Source: Paenibacillus sp. JNUCC32 (GTDB taxonomy: Bacteria; Bacillota; Bacilli; Paenibacillales; Paenibacillaceae). Taken from it: a DNA stretch of 64,000 bases. The translations under genes and the position numbers were made by a program. Of this stretch, positions 17,206 to 25,002 are shown one piece after another. Below the pieces are notes generated by a model. The model was not told the origin of the DNA and did not search any database. It worked only from the letters and a program-made list of their open reading frames with translations. Position 1 is the first letter of the stretch. The number at the start of each line of letters is the position of its first letter. The stretch is from contig NZ_CP062260.1 of the NCBI RefSeq assembly GCF_014863545.1, positions 5,915,501 to 5,979,500 of the forward strand. The letters are read 5' to 3'.

Positions 17206-17742
17206 GTGAATATTGAGGTACGTTTATGCCCGAAGGAACAGTCATTTATTCTGCATAACATATATCCGCTGTACTTGCATGACATTGCTGAGATATGGGG
17301 GGTCCGTCCTAACCGGTTCGGTGTATTTGAAAAAGAGGATGTGCCGACCTTAAGCGAGCAGAGCAAGCAGCTCGATGTGTGGTGGGAGCAGCCGTCGGTT
17401 CTTTTTCCTTATCTGATATCCGTAGATGGCATTGCGGCAGGGTTGGCCCTGGTGGCGACGACGCCATACATTCCATCGCCGAATATCCAGTACTACTTGA
17501 ATGATTTTTTTGTGCTTCGGACTTTTCGAAGACAAGGTGTAGCCCAACGAGCGGCTGAGCTTGTGTTCGATCAGTTCCAAGGCGCATGGGAGCTTCAGAC
17601 GAATCCGACCGAGCGCAATATGAGCACCCAGATTTTTTGGCGCAAAACGTTAAACACGTACACGGGCGGACGGTATACGGAGCATGATGGCGTTCATCCG
17701 GAGAAGGGGGATATGCTGGTCTTCCGTTTTAATAACAAATAA
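17206..17742 (+). CDS. GNAT-like acetyltransferase
   Basis: 178 residues from the GTG that lies 8 bases after AAGGAGG; the in-frame TTG at 17200 is too close to the site. The core reads IQYYLNDFFVLRTFRRQGVAQRAAELVFDQF, in which RRQGVAQ corresponds to the acetyl-CoA-binding motif A (R/Q-X-X-G-X-G/A). The C-terminal part (IFWRKTLNTYTGGRYTEH) fits the same family. The substrate is unknown. It is a single gene between the mph terminator and the T-box promoter. Confidence 0.78.
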   Translation: MNIEVRLCPKEQSFILHNIYPLYLHDIAEIWGVRPNRFGVFEKEDVPTLSEQSKQLDVWWEQPSVLFPYLISVDGIAAGLALVATTPYIPSPNIQYYLNDFFVLRTFRRQGVAQRAAELVFDQFQGAWELQTNPTERNMSTQIFWRKTLNTYTGGRYTEHDGVHPEKGDMLVFRFNNK

Positions 17743-17776
17743 GACGGGGACTTAAGCATCCTAGTTGGAATAGGGC

Positions 17777-17805
17777 TTGACAGCCGGATGATGCCGGGAT
17801 AAACT
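17777..17805 (+). promoter_or_regulatory. Promoter of the T-box leader
   Basis: TTGACA (17777-17782), 17 bases, TAAACT (17800-17805): a near-consensus housekeeping promoter starting transcription just upstream of the T-box. Confidence 0.75.
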
Positions 17806-17811
17806 GAGTTA

Positions 17812-18086
17812 AATTTTTCGAAAAATGCTTGGATGAGGACGCCAAGATCGCAAAGGACGCTGAATCAGAGAACTGCTGGGCGGTGCGAAGCAGTCAGCGG
17901 CGATGAATTGGCCATCACCTCGGAGCAGATCCGCCGATTTATGTTGAGGCGTATCCGGGTTACCCAGCCGTTACCATGGGGCATCATTGATGGATGATGA
18001 CAAGAGTGCGTGCCCGGCTAGCCGGCACGAATCAGGGTGGTAACGCGGAGACAAGGCTCCGTCCCTACAGGGGACGGGGCTTTTTT
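17812..18086 (+). ncRNA. T-box leader controlling a GNAT gene (probable tRNA-Ile specificity)
   Basis: The T-box sequence GGGTGGTAACGCGG (18035-18048) is followed by a perfect terminator (18056-18086). Stem I includes GGAT-GAGG (17831-17838) paired with CCTC (17918-17921) and ATCC (17929-17932), plus an apical region with AGAGAA and GGTGCGAA. Directly before ACCTCGGAG stands ATC, the isoleucine codon, which is my best specifier; TTG and TGG nearby are alternatives. The T-box bulge TGGT pairs with a tRNA whose discriminator base is A, which fits Ile or Leu and disfavours Trp (G). Stem III (CGTGCC...GGCACG) is at 18009-18029. Confidence 0.8.
18056..18086 (+). terminator. T-box terminator
   Basis: GCTCCGTCCC (18056-18065) and GGGACGGGGC (18071-18080) form the stem, followed by T6. 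In T-box leaders its 5' arm pairs instead with the T-box region when uncharged tRNA binds. Confidence 0.85.
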
Positions 18087-18192
18087 GTGTTCTCTGGGAT
18101 GCCGGAGACGCCAAAAGGCGGCGGGGCCGTGCCGATCGGTCCACCACTTGGGTCGGCAGGGAAAGATCATGGGAAGAGGAGAGGGATGAATC

Positions 18193-19011
18193 ATGTTAAC
18201 GAAGCTGATGCCACAGGACGAGGCGCTGTGCCGGGAAGAATTTATTCGGGATGAGGTATCGTACAACCTGATCCATCTCATTGCGGGGTCGCCGCAGCGC
18301 ATAGGCCTGAAATCGCCGGACGGACGCATGATCTATGCGCAGTCGCCCCGCGGGAACGCCTGGTTATGGATATCCCGGGACGTTGCCATGGATCGGCGGC
18401 AGCTTCTGCTTCGAGAACTGGTCAGCGAGCTGGGGGAAGCAGCCTTGCCGGGCGTAACGGGAGAACCGGGCGTGGCCGAGCAGTTCGCCAGCTGCTACGC
18501 AGAGGAGCGCCATGGGGCCTACCGTCATCAGATGACGATGGAGTCTTACCATGCCCCCGCCGTCAAGAGACCTTTAGGCGTAGAGGGGAGGATCAGACGA
18601 GCCGCTGTGGAAGATACGCAGAAGGTGGCCCGGTTTCTGGTCGGATTCTCGGAGGATGCTTATGGGGTCCGAGCGAATGCGGCAAGCCAGGTCGAGACCG
18701 CCGAACGACTCATTCAGCAGGGCGGGTTATATGTATGGATGGCCGGCAGCCACACGGTATCGATGGCCAACATTGCGCACCGGTCGCCAAGGCACGGCCG
18801 CATCAACGCGGTGTACACGCCCAAGGAGGAACGAAAAAAAGGGTATGCCAGCGCATTGGTTGCAGACCTTGGATCTATCCTGCTGCAGGAAGGATTGGTT
18901 CCCGTGCTGTACGCCGACCAGGCCAACCCGGACTCCAACCGGCTGTATCAACATATCGGGTTTACCCGATGCGGGACGATTAGCGACCTCAAGTTTGTCC
19001 ACAATGGATAA
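18193..19011 (+). CDS. GNAT family N-acetyltransferase under T-box control
   Basis: 272 residues. The C-terminal half (about 135-268) is a GNAT domain: IRRAAVEDTQKVARFLVGF, VYTPKEERKKGYASALVADL (motif A, acetyl-CoA binding) and LYADQANPDSNRLYQHIGF (motif B). The N-terminal 130 residues are a second, degenerate module of the kind seen in FR47-like/YkkB-like acetyltransferases. The start follows GAGGAGAGGG. It is the only gene behind the T-box, so its expression should rise when the cognate tRNA is uncharged. The substrate is not known; an amino acid, an aminoacyl adenylate analogue or a synthetase inhibitor are possibilities, but that is inference. Confidence 0.85.
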   Translation: MLTKLMPQDEALCREEFIRDEVSYNLIHLIAGSPQRIGLKSPDGRMIYAQSPRGNAWLWISRDVAMDRRQLLLRELVSELGEAALPGVTGEPGVAEQFASCYAEERHGAYRHQMTMESYHAPAVKRPLGVEGRIRRAAVEDTQKVARFLVGFSEDAYGVRANAASQVETAERLIQQGGLYVWMAGSHTVSMANIAHRSPRHGRINAVYTPKEERKKGYASALVADLGSILLQEGLVPVLYADQANPDSNRLYQHIGFTRCGTISDLKFVHNG

Positions 19012-19072
19012 CGAAGACCCGATGCGGCAAGGCTTGGACAAAGCTGGGGAAGACGAGGGGCCTCAACAAGTG

Positions 19073-19963
19073 TTATTCTATAAAGGTAGCTAGAAAATGC
19101 CGGGCCCGATTGGACAGGACATGATCCCTGAGCCAAACAATGCCCACGTCCGATTGGAAATCAGCGCTTGTAATGGACAGCGTCCGGATGTCGGGAATCG
19201 CGAAGGAGGACATGACCGACTCGGGCAAAATGGTGGCGCCAATGCCTTCGGCTACCAAAGCGACGATAATGGCAACGCTGGAGCATTCGCATATGACGCG
19301 CGGCTCAAGCTCGCCGCGTTTGAATTCTTGAATGACCCGCTCATGCATCCCGATCGTCTGATCGGTTTTTAAGGACAGGAACGGATATTCCGCCAGCTCG
19401 CGCATCGAGATTTCCGAATGGGAGGCAATGCTCTCCCAGCTGCTTGGAATGACCGCGACGAACGGGTCGGAGGGCAGGGGCTGAACGGCATAACGCTCGG
19501 GCCCGAAGCTGGATTCGAACGGAAGCCGGGTCACTGCGAGCTCGATATTACGCTTGTCGAGCTGATCGGCCAGCAGGGAGTGGTCGCCTTCCCGAATCTT
19601 GAAGGTGACCTCGGGATATTGCTGCCGGAAGATATGGATGCGCTGAGGCAGGAGCGAAATGCAGGAGACGACGGCACCGATGGAGAGCATGCCGCGGACT
19701 CCCGCGTGGATCTCTTTCACCTCGGTCAGCGTTTCATTGAACTGGTTCAGCAGGGAGGCGGCCCTGCTCTGCAGCAGCTCGCCTGCATGGGTGAGCTGAA
19801 GCTGCTTGCCGCTGCGTTCAAACAGCAGGACGCCGAGTTCTTCCTCCATCAGCTTCAGCTGACGGCTTAATGGAGGCTGCTCCATGTTAAGCTGTTTAGC
19901 CGCACGCGTGATCTGTCCTTCCTGGGCTATCGTCAGGAAATAACGCAGCTGCCGAATGTCCAT
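19073..19963 (-). CDS. LysR family transcriptional regulator
   Basis: 296 residues. The N-terminal helix-turn-helix reads MDIRQLRYFLTIAQEGQITRAAKQLNMEQPPLSRQLKLMEEELGVLLFER; the rest is a periplasmic-binding-like effector domain ending near SNRARHFLATFIE. The start follows GAGAGGAGG. It is divergent from the branched-chain aminotransferase gene, with an ATAC-N7-GTAT palindrome between them, which is the usual LysR arrangement for control of a neighbour. Its ligand is unknown. Confidence 0.9.
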   Translation of the reverse strand: MDIRQLRYFLTIAQEGQITRAAKQLNMEQPPLSRQLKLMEEELGVLLFERSGKQLQLTHAGELLQSRAASLLNQFNETLTEVKEIHAGVRGMLSIGAVVSCISLLPQRIHIFRQQYPEVTFKIREGDHSLLADQLDKRNIELAVTRLPFESSFGPERYAVQPLPSDPFVAVIPSSWESIASHSEISMRELAEYPFLSLKTDQTIGMHERVIQEFKRGELEPRVICECSSVAIIVALVAEGIGATILPESVMSSFAIPDIRTLSITSADFQSDVGIVWLRDHVLSNRARHFLATFIE

Positions 19964-19981
19964 TTTTCATACCTCCTCTCC

Positions 19982-19996
19982 ATACCTTAAAGGTAT
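19982..19996. promoter_or_regulatory. LysR-type operator palindrome
   Basis: ATACCTTAAAGGTAT is a perfect palindrome matching the LysR-family T-N11-A pattern in its ATAC-N7-GTAT form. It lies 18 bases upstream of the LysR start and 90 bases upstream of the aminotransferase start. Confidence 0.6.
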
Positions 19997-20086
19997 GGTA
20001 TCCCTATAAATCAGATATTTTTAATATAGGGCATCGATTGATATGATTCAACTAATAACGTTTGCAAAATAAGGAGATGTGTGCAC

Positions 20087-21163
20087 ATGACTTACGCGAT
20101 ATCCGTGGAATTAACGACCACCCCGAAGGAGAAGCCGAGCCATCATAAACAGGCTTTCGGCACGGTATTTACGGATCATATGTTTATTCTGGACTACGAT
20201 GCCGGCAAAGGCTGGCACGACCCGCGCGTCGTCCCGTACCAGCCGATCGAGCTTGATCCTGCCGCCAAAGTATTTCACTACGGCCAGACCGTATTCGAAG
20301 GCCTGAAGGCTTACCTGACGGAAGATCAGCGGATCCTCATGTTCCGTCCGAACAAAAATATTCAGCGGCTGAACCTGTCCAACCAGCGCCTGAGCATTCC
20401 GACATTGGACGAAGGGCTTGTGATGGAAGCACTCAAGCAGCTCGTGCTCGTGGATCGCGACTGGATTCCTTCCGAGCCGGGCACATCGCTCTATATCCGT
20501 CCGTTTGTCATCGCAACCGAGCCCGTGCTCGGCGTAGCGCCGTCGCTGCAATACAAGTTTATGATCATCCTGTCGGTGGTCGGTTCGTATTATGCGGAAG
20601 GCATCAATCCGGTCAGCATCTACGTGGAGCCGAAATACGTGCGTGCCGTTGCCGGGGGCGTGGGCAATGCCAAGACGGCCGGCAACTATGCGGCAGGTTT
20701 GAAAGCGCAGGATGAAGCCACCCTCAAGGGATATTCGCAGGTGCTGTGGCTCGATGGCGTGCACCGCAAATATATCGAGGAAGTCGGCAGCATGAACGTG
20801 TTCTTCAAGATCGGCGATAAGGTGATAACGCCTGCGCTGAACGGAAGCATCCTGGATGGGGTTACCCGGAACTCCGTCATCCAGCTGCTGCAGCATTGGA
20901 ACATCCCCGTGGAGGAGCGGGCCCTTTCCATCGATGAAATCGTGGAGGCTCACCGCAGCGGCTTGTTGACCGAGGCTTTCGGCACCGGCACGGCAGCGGT
21001 GATATCGCCGATCGGTTCACTGGAATGGCAGGAGGAGCAATTGGTGATTGGCGAGGGAGCGACCGGCGAGCTTTCCAAACGCGTTTATGATGCCATCACG
21101 GGCATCCAGCTCGGAACCGTTGAGGATCCGTTCGGCTGGACGGTTGAACTTCCATTATCTTAA
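20087..21163 (+). CDS. ilvE: Branched-chain amino acid aminotransferase
   Basis: 358 residues of fold-type IV PLP aminotransferases. It converts leucine, isoleucine or valine and 2-oxoglutarate to the branched 2-oxo acids and glutamate, or the reverse. The PLP lysine lies in GGVGNAKTAGNYAAG. Other family blocks are FHYGQTVFEGLKAY, RPNKNIQRL, EEVGSMNVFF, LNGSILDGVTRNSVIQL and EAFGTGTAAVISPIG. The start ATG is 10 bases after AAGGAG; a GTG six bases earlier is too near the site. It is divergent from a LysR gene and closed by a terminator. The nearby T-box with probable tRNA-Ile specificity is suggestive but is not on this gene. Confidence 0.93.
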   Translation: MTYAISVELTTTPKEKPSHHKQAFGTVFTDHMFILDYDAGKGWHDPRVVPYQPIELDPAAKVFHYGQTVFEGLKAYLTEDQRILMFRPNKNIQRLNLSNQRLSIPTLDEGLVMEALKQLVLVDRDWIPSEPGTSLYIRPFVIATEPVLGVAPSLQYKFMIILSVVGSYYAEGINPVSIYVEPKYVRAVAGGVGNAKTAGNYAAGLKAQDEATLKGYSQVLWLDGVHRKYIEEVGSMNVFFKIGDKVITPALNGSILDGVTRNSVIQLLQHWNIPVEERALSIDEIVEAHRSGLLTEAFGTGTAAVISPIGSLEWQEEQLVIGEGATGELSKRVYDAITGIQLGTVEDPFGWTVELPLS

Positions 21164-21172
21164 TGCACCTGT

Positions 21173-21216
21173 AAGGATCCGCCCCAGGCATACTTGGGGG
21201 CGGGTCCTTTTTTTTT
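21173..21216 (+). terminator. Terminator after the aminotransferase gene
   Basis: AAGGATCCGCCCC (21173-21185) pairs with GGGGCGGGTCCTT (21197-21209, one G-T pair), with a T run. Confidence 0.85.
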
Positions 21217-21384
21217 CACGGGCAAGAATAAGGTTTCCGTGGTTTACCTTCTATCTCGCCGCAGCTTGCGGTCTAATCATCTGAGCGTAAACGTCGCTCC
21301 ATGTTTTTCTTAAGAGAGGCGCTCATGTTACGATGTGAGTACATCGTTGACACGTTATTTACGAGGCATGGAGGTGCAATTGAA

Positions 21385-22281
21385 GTGAATCGTCCGCAAA
21401 GCGTCGTTCCGGACGCCATAGATTTTACGAACGCTGCCTTTCCGTTTACCGCGTCGACCACGCACGGCATATTCGCCGGAGCCCAGCGCCTGCATTGGCA
21501 TCATGCGTTGGAGCTTAACTATATTCAAGGCGGAACCGGTTTTATTCTGATCAACGGGATGAAGCTCCCGTTTCGGCAGGGGGATATCATATTCATCAAC
21601 AGCAATGATTTGCACCGCGCGTATGAGACCGAGAACCTGGTCATGGACGTCATTATGTTCGAGCCTTCCCTGCTGTCCATCGATCTCAAGTTCGATCCGG
21701 ACCTGATGGCTCCCTTCCGCTCGCTCGGAAACGTAGACAGGCAATCTTCGGTGCACGATGAACTGGCCCGGCTGCTTCGGCGCATGATGGAGGAGTATGA
21801 AGCCCGGGGGACCTCTTATATGAGCCTGATCCGTTCGGATCTCATTCGTTTCCTGAGCTTGGCGAACCGTCATCTGTCGTCTCCGGCTCAGGAGCACAGG
21901 CCGATCAAGGGCAGGGGGATGCACGCGTTAAAAGAAGTCCTGCGCACGATGGAGCTTCATCTGGACTACGGCTGGACGCTGCAGGAGCTGTCGGATTTAA
22001 CGCATCTGAGCCCTTCCCGGTTCAGCGCCCTGTTCCAGCAGGCGGTCGGAACCTCACCGCATCATTATCTGATCCAGCTGCGCTTGACCCATGCGGTGCA
22101 CCTGCTGGAGACGACGGACCAGAAGATTATCGAGATCGCGGAAACCTGCGGGTTCCGGAATCTGTCCAATTTCAATCGTCTGTTCAAGCAGCATGTCGGG
22201 TCTTCGCCAAGCGAGGTCCGGGAGCGCGCTTATGCAGGCAGTCCCATGATCCCCTCCGCCACGAGTTCCAAGAAACAGTAA
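21385..22281 (+). CDS. AraC family transcriptional regulator
   Basis: 298 residues from the GTG behind GGAGGTGCAATTGAA; an upstream frame lacks a site. The N-terminal cupin-like sugar-sensing domain includes LHWHHALELNYIQGGTG and LPFRQGDIIFINSNDLH. The C-terminal double helix-turn-helix includes WTLQELSDLTHLSPSRFSALFQQAVGTSPHHY and ITEIAETCGFRNLSNFNRLFKQHVGSSPSEVR-like sequence. It precedes a sugar kinase and a GH4 glycosidase on the same strand and probably activates them. Confidence 0.9.
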   Translation: MNRPQSVVPDAIDFTNAAFPFTASTTHGIFAGAQRLHWHHALELNYIQGGTGFILINGMKLPFRQGDIIFINSNDLHRAYETENLVMDVIMFEPSLLSIDLKFDPDLMAPFRSLGNVDRQSSVHDELARLLRRMMEEYEARGTSYMSLIRSDLIRFLSLANRHLSSPAQEHRPIKGRGMHALKEVLRTMELHLDYGWTLQELSDLTHLSPSRFSALFQQAVGTSPHHYLIQLRLTHAVHLLETTDQKIIEIAETCGFRNLSNFNRLFKQHVGSSPSEVRERAYAGSPMIPSATSSKKQ

Positions 22282-22390
22282 GATAGTATCACTCCTTGAT
22301 CGTATAACAGTAGATGGCAACCTGTGGAAGCGGTATCTTAAACATATACCACCACATGACGCCGCCGTTAGGCGGGTAGGAGTGAAGTCC

Positions 22391-23374
22391 ATGAGTTTGT
22401 ATCTGGGTGTGGATGCCGGCGGCAGCAAAACACACGCCGTCATCTGCGATGAACAAGGGAATATCCTTGGCAAGGGAGCGTCCGGCAACGGCAATCACCA
22501 AATTCACCGTGAGCATGCGGCCCATAACATTGAGGAGGCCTGCAACCGGGCGCTTCAAGAGGCTGGAGCTGCCAAGGAAGATATCAGTTATGCCTATTTC
22601 GGCCTGGCCGGAGCCGATCGGGAAGCCGATTACGAGATCCTGCGCCCGATGATCGGGGCGCTCGGATATCCGAGACATGCTATCGCATGCGATACCATCA
22701 TCGGGATGAGGGCGGGAACGAGCCGTCCGTATGGCGCCGCATTGATCTGCGGTACGGGCTTCAACAGCGCCGCCCGTAACCGTGCGGGGGAAGAGCTGCA
22801 GTATGGCGGCTTCGGTTTCTTGTACGGAGATGGATATGCAGGCGGATCAGGGTTTGCAACCCTGGCCTTCCGGGCGGTTATTCGAGCCTGGGATGAGCGG
22901 GGACCGGCAACCTTGTTGACGTCGCTCGTTCTGGAGCAGATGGGATATACATCCGTCGAACCGATGTACGAGGATGTCCTCTACGGCAGGACGAAGGTTC
23001 CGCCAAGTCTGGTGAAGACGCTGTTTCAGGCGGCTGAAGCGGGCGACGAGGTGGCTACCTGGATTCTCGAGAACGAAGGCGAGGAGCTGGCCAATGCGGT
23101 ATGCACGCTGATCCGGCGGCTGGACATGGCGGACGAAGCCTTCGACATCGTCTATATCGGCAGCGTGCTGAACAGGCCGAACAGCTCGATCCTGACGGAT
23201 GCAATCGAACGGATCGTTGCGGTCCGGGCACCCCATGCATCCTGCGTAAGGCTAACATCCGATCCGGTTTCCGGCGCGCTGCTGTGCGCGATGGATGCCG
23301 ACGGTCATGCCGTTGATGTTGAGACGGAGGCCAAACTGAAAGCATTTACGTTTGAGCAGGCAACCACAGCCTGA
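22391..23374 (+). CDS. BadF/BadG/BcrA/BcrD-type ATPase, N-acetylglucosamine kinase-like
   Basis: 327 residues of the actin-like ATPase fold. It carries phosphate 1 LGVDAGGSKTHAVICDEQG, SGNGNHQIHREHAAHNIEEA, AYFGLAGADRE, ALICGTGFNSAARN and FLYGDGYAGGSGFATLA. Members related to GlcNAc kinase phosphorylate amino sugars at C6. The start is ATG behind TAGGAG. It lies 75 bases upstream of a GH4 glycosidase that needs 6-phosphorylated substrate, so this kinase may supply it; that is inference from position. Confidence 0.85.
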   Translation: MSLYLGVDAGGSKTHAVICDEQGNILGKGASGNGNHQIHREHAAHNIEEACNRALQEAGAAKEDISYAYFGLAGADREADYEILRPMIGALGYPRHAIACDTIIGMRAGTSRPYGAALICGTGFNSAARNRAGEELQYGGFGFLYGDGYAGGSGFATLAFRAVIRAWDERGPATLLTSLVLEQMGYTSVEPMYEDVLYGRTKVPPSLVKTLFQAAEAGDEVATWILENEGEELANAVCTLIRRLDMADEAFDIVYIGSVLNRPNSSILTDAIERIVAVRAPHASCVRLTSDPVSGALLCAMDADGHAVDVETEAKLKAFTFEQATTA

Positions 23375-23449
23375 TCAGCAGATTGTGGTAATAGAGCGCA
23401 ATAGATCCGGATCGAAACGGATTGATATCATACCTTGGAGGCGATTAAC

Positions 23450-24766
23450 GTGGCAGCAGGATTGAAGATAGCGGTCATCGGGGGAGGTTCCTCCTATACC
23501 CCGGAAATTGTAGAAGGTTTCATTCGCAATTATGAGCAAATGCCGATTCGCGAACTATGGTTCGTTGATATTGAAGAAGGTAAGCATAAGCTGGAGATCG
23601 TGGGCAATTTGGCCAAACGCATGGTCAAGGAGTCGGGTCTGCCGATCGAGGTTCACCTGACGCTGGATCGGAGGCAGGCGATTGCGGGTGCCGATTTCGT
23701 GACGACCCAGATGCGCGTCGGCTTGCTGGCGGCACGCAAGCAGGATGAGCATATTCCGATTAAACACGGCGTCATCGGCCAGGAGACGACGGGCCCGGGA
23801 GGCATGCTGAAGGCGCTGCGCACGGTACCGGTGATTCTGGACATTTGCCGCGATATCGAAGAGCTGGCACCGAATGCGTGGATGCTGAACTTCACGAATC
23901 CGGCAGGCATCGTCACCGAAGCGGTTGCGAAGCACAGCAAGGTCAAATCCGTCGGTCTGTGCAACTCCCCGATTAACTTTCAGAAGTTCCTGGCGGCGGA
24001 GTACGGCGTGTCGGAGAGGGACGTTCTGGCCGAGTTTGTCGGGATCAATCATCTTCACTGGGTGACGTCGGCGATCGTCAACGGCGAAGAGAAAATGCCG
24101 GAGCTGCTGGACGGCGGGAAATCGTATACGGCGAAGAACGTGCCGACCTTCGGCTGGGACGCGGATTTTATCCGTTCGCTTGGGGCGATTCCGACCTATT
24201 ATCTTAAATATTTCTACATGACCGATACGATGTTCGCGGACATGAAAGCCTCGCTGGAGAAGGACGGAACCCGGGCGGACGTGGTCAGCCGGGTAGAGGA
24301 GGAGCTGTTCGAGCTCTACAAGGACGAGAATTTGGCCGTGAAGCCGAAGCAGCTGGAGCAGCGCGGCGGCGCATATTATTCCGAAGCGGCCGTCAACCTG
24401 ATGACGTCCATTTATAATGACCGCCATGATATCCAGACATTGAATGTCGCAAACGGCAATATCTACGACTTCCTGCCTGCGGATGCCAGCATCGAGATCA
24501 ACTGCGTGGTTACGGGCCAAGGGCCAATACCGTTGGCGCCGCAAAAGGTTCCTTCCCATGTGAAGGGACTGATGCATGCGGTGAAAGTGTACGAACAATT
24601 GACGATCGAAGCTGCCATTACCGGCGATCGCGGGATTGCGCTGCAGGCGCTGGTGCATCATCCGCTGGTGCCGTCCGTGACCGTAGCGAAGCAGCTGCTC
24701 GATGAAATGCTGGAGGCGAACAAAAAGTACTTGCCGGCTTTTTTTAAGCCGGAGGCCGTGGTCTAA
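23450..24766 (+). CDS. GH4 family 6-phospho-beta-glucosidase
   Basis: 438 residues. The N-terminal NAD-binding motif is AVIGGGSSYTPE, followed by FVDIEEGKHKLEIVGNLA. Metal and catalytic residues of GH4 are visible: Cys171 in LCNSPINF and His201 in GINHLHW. ERGGAYYSE-like sequence near residue 310 also fits. GH4 enzymes hydrolyse 6-phospho-glycosides by an oxidation-elimination route using NAD and manganese; the LicH-type opening GGGSSYTPE points to 6-phospho-beta-glucosides. The start is GTG, 8 bases after TTGGAGG. It is third in line after AraC and the kinase, and no PTS or ABC importer is adjacent. Confidence 0.88.
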   Translation: MAAGLKIAVIGGGSSYTPEIVEGFIRNYEQMPIRELWFVDIEEGKHKLEIVGNLAKRMVKESGLPIEVHLTLDRRQAIAGADFVTTQMRVGLLAARKQDEHIPIKHGVIGQETTGPGGMLKALRTVPVILDICRDIEELAPNAWMLNFTNPAGIVTEAVAKHSKVKSVGLCNSPINFQKFLAAEYGVSERDVLAEFVGINHLHWVTSAIVNGEEKMPELLDGGKSYTAKNVPTFGWDADFIRSLGAIPTYYLKYFYMTDTMFADMKASLEKDGTRADVVSRVEEELFELYKDENLAVKPKQLEQRGGAYYSEAAVNLMTSIYNDRHDIQTLNVANGNIYDFLPADASIEINCVVTGQGPIPLAPQKVPSHVKGLMHAVKVYEQLTIEAAITGDRGIALQALVHHPLVPSVTVAKQLLDEMLEANKKYLPAFFKPEAVV

Positions 24767-24804
24767 GGCGGAATGAAATCAAACGTGCGGTTATAGAGCT
24801 ATGC

Positions 24805-24835
24805 AAAACCCCTCTTCGTATTGAAGAGGGGTTTT
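24805..24835 (+). terminator. Terminator after the GH4 gene
   Basis: AAAACCCCTCTTC (24805-24817) pairs perfectly with GAAGAGGGGTTTT (24823-24835). Confidence 0.85.
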
Positions 24836-24941
24836 ATTGAAATCATCAGAAAGTATAACTTCGAAGCTTGTGGCTTCCTGATATATTATAGGAGTCCTGA
24901 AATCATGAATGACATTACTTTTCGGTTTGGACCTTCATTCT

Positions 24942-24968
24942 TGTCACATCTCGATGCCCTCGCCCGTC
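24942..24968 (+). promoter_or_regulatory. ECF41-type sigma factor promoter
   Basis: TGTCACA (24942-24948), exactly 16 bases, CGTC (24965-24968), 34 bases before the oxidoreductase start. TGTCACA-N16-CGTC is the published target of ECF41 sigma factors, and the operon it serves encodes one (26279-27151), so it is probably autoregulatory. Confidence 0.8.
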
Positions 24969-25002
24969 ATACCCGTATAAAACGAAAAAGGGATGATGAC
25001 GG

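Noticed and set aside
17905..17920. TGG as tryptophan specifier of the T-box
   Set aside because: The T-box bulge has U at the discriminator-pairing position, which fits tRNAs with A73, whereas tRNA-Trp usually has G73; its position is also too far from the conserved ACC-GAG element.
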